This document shows positions 55,073-64,000 of a stretch of 64,000 nucleotides of DNA, one piece after another. Position numbers and translations under genes: made by a program. How positions within the stretch are numbered: the first letter of the stretch is position 1; each line of letters begins with the position of its first letter. Source of the DNA: DATAAP01 sp041690495 (GTDB lineage Bacteria; Pseudomonadota; Alphaproteobacteria; CACIAM-22H2); assembly GCA_041690495.1 (NCBI GenBank), contig JAWLHE010000008.1, positions 186,001 to 250,000 on the forward strand, read 5' to 3'. The notes under the pieces were generated by a model, which saw nothing but the letters and a program-made list of their open reading frames with translations, ran no database searches and was not told where the DNA came from.

Positions 55073-57259
55073 ATGACGTCATGGTTTCGAATCCGACGGC
55101 CGGGCCTTGCGGCATGGATCGTCATAGCGGCGACCGTGCTGCTGGTCGCGTTCTGGGTCGGCCTGCTGGCCGAGCTCGAGCGCTCGCGGGCGCATTACAT
55201 CGCCAACGCCGCGCGCGAGACGGCCAGCATGGTGCATGCCTTCGCCGAGCACACGAACCGCATGCTTCGCTCCGCCGAAGGCCTGATCGAGGCGATGCGC
55301 CACGACCTCGATCATGGGCACGCGCCCGACATCACGGCGATCACGAAGCGCAATCCGGACCTGTCCGGGGTCGCCGCCCATATCGGCGTCTACGACGCCG
55401 AGGGTTATCTCGTCACCGGATCGATTCCGGGCCCGCGAGTTTCCTCGGCCGACCGCGCCTGGTTCCGGAAGGCGAAGGCCACGTCCGGCACGGTGATCGT
55501 CGAGCGGCCGATCCTTGGCCGCCGCTCCGGGCTGTGGGTGATTCCGATCGCGCTGCGGCGCGATGCGCCCGACGGCAGCTTCGCCGGCGTGCTCTACATG
55601 TCGGTGCAGATCGGCTATTTCGAGAACTTCTACGGGCCTTCCGATCTCAGCGAGGGCGCCGCGATGGGGATGTTCGGTCTCGACGGCACGCTCTTCGCGC
55701 ACCGCGCGACGGACCGATGGGAGATCGGCCGGGCGTACCCGGAGCTCGAGCTGCTCGCCCGCGTCCGCCGCGAGCCGGTCGGCACGTTCCATTCCGATCG
55801 CGAGCCCGACGGGGTGTCCCGCATCGTCAGCTACCGCGCGATCGACGGCTATCCGCTGGTGACGATGGTCGGTTTCTCCAGGCAAGCGGTTCTCGCGCCT
55901 TATGTCGAGCGGAGCCGGCTGATGCTGGCGCAGGGCGGCGCACTCACCCTGATCGGCGCGCTGCTCGCGGGCATCGCCGCGCATATGCTGTCGCGCGAGC
56001 GCAGGGCCCGCGCGGCGGCAGCCGCCAGCGAGCAGCGGCTGCGCGACGCGATCGAGAGCATCGACGCCGGCTTCGTGCTGTTCGACCCCGACGACCGGCT
56101 GGTGATGTGCAATGAGAAATATCTCGAGCTTCTCCCCTTTCTGCGCCAGCGCCCTGACATCATCGGCATGCGCTACGAGGAAATCGTGCGCATGGGTGTC
56201 GCCGCCGAACGGCGCGACCGGCCGGACTGGTGCGAGCCGGAGGCGTGGATCGCCCGGCGCGTCGCCGAGCATCGCAATCCGCCGCCCGATCCGGTCGAGT
56301 TTCGCGTCGCCGGCGGCTGCTGGCAGCAGATCAGCGAGCGTCGCACCGCGGACGGGTTCACGGTCGGCATCCGCACCGACATCACGCGGCGCAAGCAGCA
56401 GGAAAAGGAGCTGCGCGAGAGCGAGGAGCGCCTGCACCGGATCGTCTCGGAGCTGGAGCATTCGCGCACGCAGCTCGAGGATCAGGCGGCGGATCTCGTA
56501 CGCCTCGCCGAGGAGACCCAGGCCGCCAAGCAGCGCGCCGAGATGGCGAATGTCTCGAAGTCGCAGTTCCTCGCCAATATGAGTCATGAGCTGCGCACGC
56601 CGCTCAACGCGATCATCGGCTTTTCCGACCTGATGAAAAGCCAGCTACTCGGCCCGATCGGCGCACCCCGCTATCTCGAATACGCGAAGGACATCCACTC
56701 GAGCGGCACGCATCTGCTGTCGCTGATCAACGACGTGCTCGACATGTCGAAGATCGAGGCAGGGCGCTACACCCTGCATCCGGAGCCGCTCGACGGCGCC
56801 GAGGTGATGCGCGCCAGCGCGCGCTTCGTGCGCGTGCGCGCCAGCGAGGCGGGCGTGGCGCTGACCGTGGCCGAGGCTCCCGAGCTGCCGATCCGGGCGG
56901 ATGCGCGGGCGCTGAGGCAGGTTCTGCTCAATCTGCTGACGAATGCGATCAAGTTCACGCCCGCGGGCGGCGCCGTCGACGTCTCGGCGGCGCGCGAGGG
57001 CGATGGCATCGTCTTCAGGATCGCGGACACCGGCATCGGCATCGCCGCGGAGGATCTGCCGCGGATCGGCCGGCGCTTCGAGCAGGTCGACAACGCGGTC
57101 ACGCGCAAGGGCGAGGGGACCGGGCTCGGTCTCGCGCTGAGCCGCTCGCTGGTCGAGCTGCATGGCGGCGCGCTCGCCATCGACAGTGCCGTAGGCCGCG
57201 GCACGACCGTGAAGGTGTGGCTGCCGTCCGGCGCGCACCCCGACGAGCGCGCGGCCTGA
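55073..57259 (+). CDS. Sensor histidine kinase with Cache-like, PAS and HisKA domains
   Basis: A 728-residue membrane kinase. A first membrane helix (residues about 14-34) and a second (about 288-306) bracket a ~240-residue periplasmic region with Cache-like features (VYDAEGYLVTGS, GRRSGLWVIPIALRRD). It is followed by a PAS domain (about 325-440; DAGFVLFDPDDRLVMCNEKYLEL), a coiled segment, HisKA (FLANMSHELRTPLNAIIGFSDLM; His505) and an ATPase (NLLTNAIKFTPAGG, ADTGIGIA, GTGLGLALSRSL). No receiver domain, so an unlinked regulator is needed. Start: ATG 55073; a GTG at 55064 (12 nt after GGAGGGG) or a TTG further up are alternatives. It follows the MFS gene by 95 nt. Confidence 0.88.
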   Translation: MTSWFRIRRPGLAAWIVIAATVLLVAFWVGLLAELERSRAHYIANAARETASMVHAFAEHTNRMLRSAEGLIEAMRHDLDHGHAPDITAITKRNPDLSGVAAHIGVYDAEGYLVTGSIPGPRVSSADRAWFRKAKATSGTVIVERPILGRRSGLWVIPIALRRDAPDGSFAGVLYMSVQIGYFENFYGPSDLSEGAAMGMFGLDGTLFAHRATDRWEIGRAYPELELLARVRREPVGTFHSDREPDGVSRIVSYRAIDGYPLVTMVGFSRQAVLAPYVERSRLMLAQGGALTLIGALLAGIAAHMLSRERRARAAAAASEQRLRDAIESIDAGFVLFDPDDRLVMCNEKYLELLPFLRQRPDIIGMRYEEIVRMGVAAERRDRPDWCEPEAWIARRVAEHRNPPPDPVEFRVAGGCWQQISERRTADGFTVGIRTDITRRKQQEKELRESEERLHRIVSELEHSRTQLEDQAADLVRLAEETQAAKQRAEMANVSKSQFLANMSHELRTPLNAIIGFSDLMKSQLLGPIGAPRYLEYAKDIHSSGTHLLSLINDVLDMSKIEAGRYTLHPEPLDGAEVMRASARFVRVRASEAGVALTVAEAPELPIRADARALRQVLLNLLTNAIKFTPAGGAVDVSAAREGDGIVFRIADTGIGIAAEDLPRIGRRFEQVDNAVTRKGEGTGLGLALSRSLVELHGGALAIDSAVGRGTTVKVWLPSGAHPDERAA

Positions 57260-57262
57260 GCC

Positions 57263-57742
57263 TCAGCCGAGCAGGGTGTCGCGCTTCTCGACGTTGCGCG
57301 TGATCGGCACGCCTTCCGGGCTTTCGCTGCCGGTCTTATAGCGGTAGACGCCTTCGCCCATCGCCACGAGGGTGCCGGCGCCGTCATGGATCTCGACCGA
57401 GGAGACGAACAGGCGCTTGCCGCCGCCGCGTACCCGCGCGCGTGCCGTCAGCACGCCGGTTTTGGCCTGGGCGAGGAACTGGGTGGTCAGCGACACCGTG
57501 ACCGAGCGCCGCACGCGGCCCTGATGCTCGCAATGACATCCGGCATAGCCGCCCGCGGCGTCGATCAGCGTCGCGATCACGCCACCATGCAGCACGCCCG
57601 AGCGATTGAGGTGGCGCGGGCCGATCGTGAGCGTGATCGTCGCCTCGCCCTCGCGCCATTCGAGCACGCGGTAGCCGACGAGCTGGCGAAAGCCGCTCGG
57701 AGCGTCGGTCGGGGCGGGGGCCGGTTCGGGGCGCTTGGTCAT
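57263..57742 (-). CDS. PaaI-family hotdog thioesterase
   Basis: A 159-residue single hotdog-domain protein. The PaaI/YbgC-type catalytic region is LNRSGVLHGGVIATLIDAAGGYAGC, with VSLTTQFLAQAKTGVLTARARVRGGGKRLFVSSVEI as the beta-sheet part. Probably hydrolyses an acyl-CoA; substrate unknown. The ATG at 57742 gives the family's length. It converges with the sensor kinase gene (3-nt gap) and is divergent from the aldehyde dehydrogenase. Confidence 0.9.
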   Translation of the reverse strand: MTKRPEPAPAPTDAPSGFRQLVGYRVLEWREGEATITLTIGPRHLNRSGVLHGGVIATLIDAAGGYAGCHCEHQGRVRRSVTVSLTTQFLAQAKTGVLTARARVRGGGKRLFVSSVEIHDGAGTLVAMGEGVYRYKTGSESPEGVPITRNVEKRDTLLG

Positions 57743-57897
57743 GGGCGCACACCCTAGCCGGAGCCTCCCGCCGAAGTCCATCGCTTGGCGCGACCGCGGA
57801 CACCCGCTGCCGGCTTCATGTTCGCAAACACGTGTGCCCGGCTTACAGTGTCGCGGGCCATTGTCGGCCGGGACGGGACGAACGACGGGAAGGAACG

Positions 57898-59364
57898 ATG
57901 ACGACCAGCCGGCGCATCCGGAATTTCATCGACGGCGCCTATACCGAGGGCGGCCTGGGACGTATCTATGAGAACATCAGCCCGGTCGACGGCACGGTGA
58001 CCGGCCTGGTTCACGAGGCGGGGGAGCGCGAGGTCGATGCGGCGGTGCAGGCCGCGCGCCGCGCGCTCCCTAAATGGGGACGCATTCCGGCGGCGGAGCG
58101 CGGCGAGATCCTGCACCGCGTCGCCGACGGAATCATGAAGCGCTTCGACGAATTCGTGGCGGCGGAGGTCGCCGATACCGGCAAGCCGGTGTCGCTCGCC
58201 TCGCATATCGACATTCCGCGCGGCAGCGCCAACTTCAAGGTGTTCGCCGACCTGGTCAAGGGCTTCGGCGGCGAGTTCTTCGAGACGCCGACGCCCGACG
58301 GGGCGGGCGCGATCAACTACGCGGTGCGCAAGCCGAAGGGCGTGATCGGCGTGATCTGCCCGTGGAACCTGCCGCTGCTGCTGATGACGTGGAAGGTCGG
58401 TCCGGCGCTCGCCTGCGGCAATACGGTAGTCGTCAAGCCCTCCGAGGAGACGCCGACCACTGCAACCCTGCTCGGCGAGGTGATGAACGAGGCCGGCGTG
58501 CCGCAGGGCGTCTACAATGTCGTCCACGGTTTCGGGCCGGATTCGGCGGGCGAGTTTCTGACCCGCCATTCCGGCATCGACGCCATCACGTTCACGGGCG
58601 AGACCGGCACCGGCGAGGCGATCATGAAGGCGGCCGCGGTCGGCCTGCGCGACGTGTCGTTCGAGCTCGGCGGCAAGAACCCTGCGATCGTCTTCGCCGA
58701 CTGCGATTTCGACAGGACCATCGAGGGCATGACCCGCGCGGTGTTCGCCAATTGCGGCCAGGTCTGCCTCAACACCGAGCGCGTCTATGTCGAGCGCCCG
58801 CTGTTCGACCGCTTCACCGAGGCGCTCAAGGCGGAGGCCGAGCGGCTCAGGCGCGGCGACCCCATGGACAAGGCGACGAGCCAGGGGCCGCTGATCAGCC
58901 GCAGGCATCGCAACAAGGTGCTGGGCTACTACGCGGCCGCCAGGGCCGACGGCGCCAGGGTCGTCACCGGCGGCGGCGTGCCGAAGATGGGTGGCCGCCT
59001 CGACGACGGTGCCTGGATCGAGCCGACGATCTGGACCGGGCTTGCGGAGAACTCCCGCGTGGTGCGCGAGGAGATTTTCGGGCCGTGCTGCCACGTCCAG
59101 CCCTTCGATACCGAGGAGCAGGCGGTCGCCATGGCCAACGACAGCCGCTACGGCCTCGCCACCTCGATCTGGAGCAGCGACCTGTCGCGCGCCAACCGCG
59201 TCGCGCGCGCGGTCGATGTCGGAATCACATGGGTCAACTGCTGGTTCCTGCGCGACCTGCGTACGCCTTTCGGCGGCGCCAGGCAGTCCGGAATCGGCCG
59301 CGAGGGCGGCATTCATTCGCTTGAGTTCTATACCGAGCTGCAGAATATTTGCGTGAAGCTCTGA
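57898..59364 (+). CDS. Aldehyde dehydrogenase, 2-hydroxymuconate-semialdehyde type
   Basis: A 488-residue NAD-dependent dehydrogenase. Motifs: CPWNLPLLLMTWKVGPALACGN, VVKPSEETP, TFTGETGTGE, catalytic Glu256 (FELGGKNPAIVF) and catalytic Cys290 (NCGQVCLNTERVYVE). The end VNCWFLRDLRTPFGGARQSGIGREGGIHSLEFYTELQNICVKL-type block (shortened here to its core SGIGREGG) is strongly typical of 2-hydroxymuconic and 2-aminomuconic semialdehyde dehydrogenases, used in meta-cleavage of catechols and in tryptophan/aminophenol degradation. ATG 57898 follows GGAAGGAA. The other meta-pathway genes are not in the window. Confidence 0.85.
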   Translation: MTTSRRIRNFIDGAYTEGGLGRIYENISPVDGTVTGLVHEAGEREVDAAVQAARRALPKWGRIPAAERGEILHRVADGIMKRFDEFVAAEVADTGKPVSLASHIDIPRGSANFKVFADLVKGFGGEFFETPTPDGAGAINYAVRKPKGVIGVICPWNLPLLLMTWKVGPALACGNTVVVKPSEETPTTATLLGEVMNEAGVPQGVYNVVHGFGPDSAGEFLTRHSGIDAITFTGETGTGEAIMKAAAVGLRDVSFELGGKNPAIVFADCDFDRTIEGMTRAVFANCGQVCLNTERVYVERPLFDRFTEALKAEAERLRRGDPMDKATSQGPLISRRHRNKVLGYYAAARADGARVVTGGGVPKMGGRLDDGAWIEPTIWTGLAENSRVVREEIFGPCCHVQPFDTEEQAVAMANDSRYGLATSIWSSDLSRANRVARAVDVGITWVNCWFLRDLRTPFGGARQSGIGREGGIHSLEFYTELQNICVKL

Positions 59365-59411
59365 GCACCCGCGGCGTCCGGGCGGCACGCCCGCTCCAAC
59401 CAGGAAGAATT

Positions 59412-61103
59412 ATGGCGCAACACCGTCTCCGTTCGGGCGGCCAGATTCTGGTCGACCAGCTGCTGATTCATGGCACCGACATGGCCTTCTGCGTGCCGGG
59501 CGAGAGCTATCTCGAGGTCCTCGACGCACTGCACGACGCAGTGCCCCGCATCAGGCTCATCAATGCCCGCCACGAGGCCGGCGCCGCCAACATGGCCGAG
59601 GCCTATGGCAAGCTGACCGGCCGCCCCGGCATCTGCCTTGTCACGCGCGGGCCGGGGGCCTGCCATGCCTCGGTCGGCGTGCACACCGCATTCCAGGATT
59701 CGACGCCGATGATCCTGCTGGTCGGTCAGGTCGGGCGCGGCATGATCGACCGCGAGGCCTTCCAGGAGATCGACTACCGGCAGATGTTCGGGCCGGTTGC
59801 CAAGTGGGCGGCGCAGATCGACCAAGCCGAGCGCATCCCCGAATACCTCTCCCGCGCCTTCCACGTCGCGACCTCCGGGCGGCCGGGCCCGGTGGTGCTG
59901 GCCCTGCCCGAGGACATGCTGACCGACCGGGTCGCGGTCGCCGACGGCGAGCGCTATGTGGCGGCCAGGCCGCACGCCGATTCGGCGGACCTGGCCGGCG
60001 TGCGCCGCCTGATCGAGCAGGCCCATCGGCCGCTGCTGCTGATCGGCGGGCCGGACTGGAGCGACGAATCCTGCCGCCGGATCGTCGCCTTCGCGGAGGC
60101 GAACAACATTCCCGCCAGCTGCGCCTTTCGCCGCCAGGACGCGTTCGACAACACCTCGCGCGTCTACGCCGGCGACATCGGCACGTCGGGCCCGGCCGCC
60201 CTGGTCAGGCGCGCCAAAGAGGCAGACCTGCTGATCGTGGTCGGCGCGCGGCTCGGCGATATGACGACGCAGGGCTACACCATCATGGACTCGCCCAAGC
60301 CGCGCCAGAAGCTCATCCACGTCCATGCCGACGCCGACGAGCTGGGCCGCGTCTACCGGCCGACCCTGGGCATCCAGGCTTCTGCCGATTCCTTTGCGGC
60401 GCTTGCCGCGGCCATGCCGCCGGTCGACGGCCGGCGCTGGGCCGCATGGACCGAGCGGGCGCGCGCCGACTATCTCGAGAGCCTGGAGCCGACGCCCTAC
60501 AACGGCGCCTTCGACTACGGCCGGGCGCTCGCCGACATGCGCGAGAAGCTGCCGCAGGACATGATCGTCACGGTGGATGCAGGCAATCACACGGGCTGGG
60601 CACAGCGCTATCTGAGCTACCGGAGGCCCGGGCGCCAGATCGGCCCGACCAGCGGCGCCATGGCCTATGCGGTGCCCGCCGCCGTCGCCGCCAAGCTGGT
60701 GCATCCTGACCGCCTGGTCATCGCCTTCATGGGCGACGGCGGCTTCATGATGTGCGGGCAGGAGATGAGCACGGCAGTGCAATACGGCGCCAATGTCATC
60801 TGTATCCTGGCCAACAACCGGATGTACGGCACGATCCGCATGCACCAGGAGCGCGAGCATCCGACGCGGGTCGTCGGCACCGATCTGGTCAATCCCGACT
60901 TTGTCGAGTTCGGCCGCGCGCTCGGCTGTCACGCCGAACGCGTCGAGCGGACCGACGAGTTCGCGCCGGCGCTCGAACGCGCCATCAAATCGGAAAAACC
61001 GGCGGTGATCGAACTCCGGACCGATCCCGAACTCGTCTCGACGCGCACCACGATCACGGCGCTGCGCGAGGCAGCCCTGGCGCGGGCGAAAGAGCCGGCC
61101 TGA
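59412..61103 (+). CDS. Acetolactate-synthase-like thiamine-diphosphate enzyme
   Basis: A 563-residue ThDP enzyme of the IlvB/benzoylformate-decarboxylase superfamily. N-terminal domain: FCVPGESYLEVLDAL then NARHEAGAANMAEAYGKLTG with the ThDP-activating glutamate; middle: GGPDWSDESCRRIVAFAEANNIP; C-terminal: FMGDGGFMMCGQEMSTAVQYGANVICILANNRMYG, the GDG-x24-30-NN cofactor motif. Substrate is unknown; sulfoacetaldehyde, oxalyl-CoA, glyoxylate (glyoxylate carboligase) or benzoylformate are possible for the family. ATG 59412 follows AGGAAG. Follows the aldehyde dehydrogenase by 47 nt and precedes a hairpin. Confidence 0.85.
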   Translation: MAQHRLRSGGQILVDQLLIHGTDMAFCVPGESYLEVLDALHDAVPRIRLINARHEAGAANMAEAYGKLTGRPGICLVTRGPGACHASVGVHTAFQDSTPMILLVGQVGRGMIDREAFQEIDYRQMFGPVAKWAAQIDQAERIPEYLSRAFHVATSGRPGPVVLALPEDMLTDRVAVADGERYVAARPHADSADLAGVRRLIEQAHRPLLLIGGPDWSDESCRRIVAFAEANNIPASCAFRRQDAFDNTSRVYAGDIGTSGPAALVRRAKEADLLIVVGARLGDMTTQGYTIMDSPKPRQKLIHVHADADELGRVYRPTLGIQASADSFAALAAAMPPVDGRRWAAWTERARADYLESLEPTPYNGAFDYGRALADMREKLPQDMIVTVDAGNHTGWAQRYLSYRRPGRQIGPTSGAMAYAVPAAVAAKLVHPDRLVIAFMGDGGFMMCGQEMSTAVQYGANVICILANNRMYGTIRMHQEREHPTRVVGTDLVNPDFVEFGRALGCHAERVERTDEFAPALERAIKSEKPAVIELRTDPELVSTRTTITALREAALARAKEPA

Positions 61104-61121
61104 CCCGAACGCAGATCACCC

Positions 61122-61164
61122 CACCTTGGGTTCCAGCGCTTGTACGGACGCTGGACCCAAGGTG
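61122..61164. terminator. Long hairpin after the thiamine-diphosphate enzyme gene
   Basis: CACCTTGGGTTCCAGCG (61122-61138) and CGCTGGACCCAAGGTG (61149-61164) pair with one bulged T around a 10-nt loop, starting 18 nt past the stop. No T-run follows; could be a terminator or an interspersed repeat. Confidence 0.5.
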
Positions 61165-61282
61165 AGGGCAAGGTGCTGGCCCGGCCCTGACGGGCAGGGC
61201 AGACAAACCTTCCTTCGCGGCCGCGAGCAGCCAAGCCGCGTCGACTTCAATCGACTCCGAGCCTCGCCGGCCGCGATCGGCT

Positions 61283-61753
61283 TCAGATAGCCGAGATCAC
61301 CACCACGGCGACAGCAGCGATCGAGCCGAGCGTGACGAATGCATGCGCACCCGCCCGTGTCGTCCCCTCGCTCTGGCGCGCCGTCGCGCGAATCCGACGG
61401 GACACCTCTTCCGACGACATCGTCTCGCCGTAATGGCAGTAGCAGACGATGTAGTGCATTTCGGATTCGGAGAGGCCGAAGAACGTCGTCGCGTCGCCTA
61501 GCCTGTCGCTCTTGAGACCTTCGGAGCGGAGTACCGGGTCCTCGAACGCCACGCTCAGCGGCGAATTGTCGACCCGCATCAGGTCGCGCTCTTCGCGCGG
61601 CACGTATTCGGTGCGCACCAGCGACCGGACACGCGCGCCGTTGAGGCGCTCGAGCGCCTCGGCCCAGCGCTCGAGGCGCTCGCGCCGCGAGAGCGGTTTC
61701 TGCTGGCGTACATCGGCTACTTGCCTGATCTCCTCCAAAGTCTTGTGTTCCAT
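61283..61753 (-). CDS. Hypothetical protein with C-terminal membrane anchor
   Basis: A 156-residue protein. The N-terminal ~120 residues are charged and helical (EEIRQVADVRQQKPLSRRERLERWAEALERL), with a conserved-looking FFGLSESEMHYIVCYCHYGETMSSEEVSRRI block containing a cysteine pair. The C-terminus is a single hydrophobic segment (AHAFVTLGSIAAVAVVVISAI), so it is likely tail-anchored in the inner membrane. ATG 61753 has GGAGG five nt upstream. I recall similar uncharacterised proteins in Bradyrhizobium-like genomes. Function unknown; the YCHYG patch could bind a metal. Confidence 0.7.
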   Translation of the reverse strand: MEHKTLEEIRQVADVRQQKPLSRRERLERWAEALERLNGARVRSLVRTEYVPREERDLMRVDNSPLSVAFEDPVLRSEGLKSDRLGDATTFFGLSESEMHYIVCYCHYGETMSSEEVSRRIRATARQSEGTTRAGAHAFVTLGSIAAVAVVVISAI

Positions 61754-62149
61754 CGATACCTCCAGTTGTCTGTGGCAGCCGACCGGAACATTTTTCTTTT
61801 ATTCTATCATCACTCGACGCTTTCGCGCCGTCCTTTTTTCTCATCTGACCGAAGACGCGTCATTCCTGCCAGACACGCCGTACCGGCTCTGCGGTTTTCG
61901 CAACGCTCCTTCCCCAAGGCAGCGCGCGCCGACGGTCGAGGACGCGTTCTCTCAGCTAATCGCCGCCAACGCCCGGATTGTTCCCGGGTTTTTCGTGGCG
62001 TTGCGGCGCACGCCGCGGGTTTTGCGGGCAGGCGAGCTCGGCATCGACGGACCGCCGGACTCGCGGCGCGGCGGCCGGCCATTGTGCCGGCCGCGGGTGG
62101 CAATTAGGATCGCGTCCTTCCGGGAAGGACAATCAATAGGGGGAGCGCC
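61754..62149. other. 396-bp intergenic region, divergent; no gene called
   Basis: Between the tail-anchored protein gene (minus) and the dehydratase gene (plus). Contains a locally AT-rich stretch (61788-61840) that likely holds the minus-strand promoter, with TAGAAT as a possible -10 on the minus strand but no clear -35. Nothing else supported. Confidence 0.5.
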
Positions 62150-63885
<1,736 letters not shown>

Positions 63886-63889
<4 letters not shown>

Positions 63890-64000
63890 GCCGCTTCCGT
63901 CCGGTCGCGGCTACCGGCTTCGATCGCGCGCGCCACCTGCGGCGCGACGCGACCGAGGCGGAGAAGGTTTTGTGGCTGCGGCTGCGGAATCGCGGGTTCG
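63886..64000 (+). CDS. DUF559-type endonuclease-like protein, N-terminal fragment
   Basis: The first 38 codons lie in the window. Using TTG 63886, which overlaps the dehydratase TGA, the protein runs FDRARHLRRDATEAEKVLWLRLRNRG. The pattern RARxLRRxxTxAExxLWxxLRxRxF is the DUF559/Vsr-like endonuclease opening. A GGGAG site precedes. Family recognised from this opening only; the catalytic core is off the right edge. Confidence 0.7.

Overview
The window is GC-rich chromosomal DNA, densely coded on both strands with short gaps, many 1-8 nt ATGA/GTGA/TTGA gene overlaps and frequent GTG/TTG starts. A 5-aminolevulinate synthase (HemA, the C4 heme route), an IGHNGGPPL-motif small protein, a HisKA_2-type kinase, a GGAAC-N16-CGTT promoter and several spermidine- and dipeptide-type ABC systems point to an alphaproteobacterium, probably of the Rhizobiales/Rhodospirillales kind. 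I see no rRNA, tRNA, CRISPR array, transposase, integrase or phage gene; this looks like core or stable accessory chromosome.

Layout. 1-6.1 kb: start of a DnaJ-like gene, a glycine-zipper lipoprotein with a terminator, pdxH, a cation-diffusion-facilitator gene coupled to a phosphotransferase/P-loop kinase fusion, a universal stress protein, a conserved small protein and an SDR. 6.2-8.9 kb: overlapping polysaccharide pyruvyl transferase and FAD oxidoreductase genes. 9.1-11.4 kb: a GlxA/AraC regulator divergent from a methyltransferase. 11.4-13.7 kb: a TetR, haloalkane dehalogenase, GNAT and Rdx operon behind a perfect palindromic operator. 13.8-19.2 kb: a SAM-cyclase-ATPase-TPR giant, a PadR-like regulator, an AhpD-like protein and ppa. 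19.4-27.5 kb: a polyamine-type ABC importer, hemA, a secreted protein and a putrescine-type transaminase. 28.0-32.0 kb: a dipeptide-type ABC set (two permeases, two ATPases, no binding protein). 32.0-38.5 kb: a GNAT and an IGHNGGPPL protein flanking a CRP-like palindrome, a ManC-like enzyme, ribokinase, a DMT transporter, a HisKA_2 sensor kinase and a 31-residue membrane protein behind a predicted sigma-EcfG promoter. 38.7-44.8 kb: the converse ABC set (hydroxypyruvate isomerase, two binding proteins, two permeases, no ATPase). 44.9-51.7 kb: pyrE, ogt, small proteins, a methyltransferase, a D-2-hydroxyacid dehydrogenase (YdiJ type) and an exported hydratase-fold protein. 51.9-57.7 kb: GntR regulator, serine-glyoxylate-type aminotransferase, MFS transporter, hybrid-lacking sensor kinase, thioesterase. 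57.9-64 kb: a 2-hydroxymuconate-semialdehyde-type dehydrogenase, an acetolactate-synthase-like ThDP enzyme, a tail-anchored small protein, an arabonate-type dehydratase and the start of a DUF559 gene.

Common themes. Import and catabolism of amines, oligopeptides and organic acids dominate. Several enzymes touch C2/C3 hydroxy- and oxo-acids (hydroxypyruvate isomerase, serine-glyoxylate aminotransferase, D-2-hydroxyacid dehydrogenase, sugar-acid dehydratase). The two dipeptide-type ABC loci are complementary in subunit content and could share ATPases. Intergenic gaps carry at least two families of palindromic repeats. The most interesting leads are the EcfG-promoter-driven 31-residue membrane protein next to a HisKA_2 kinase, the pyruvyl transferase/FAD oxidoreductase pair, the CRP-like site beside the IGHNGGPPL gene, and the exported hydratase-fold protein.
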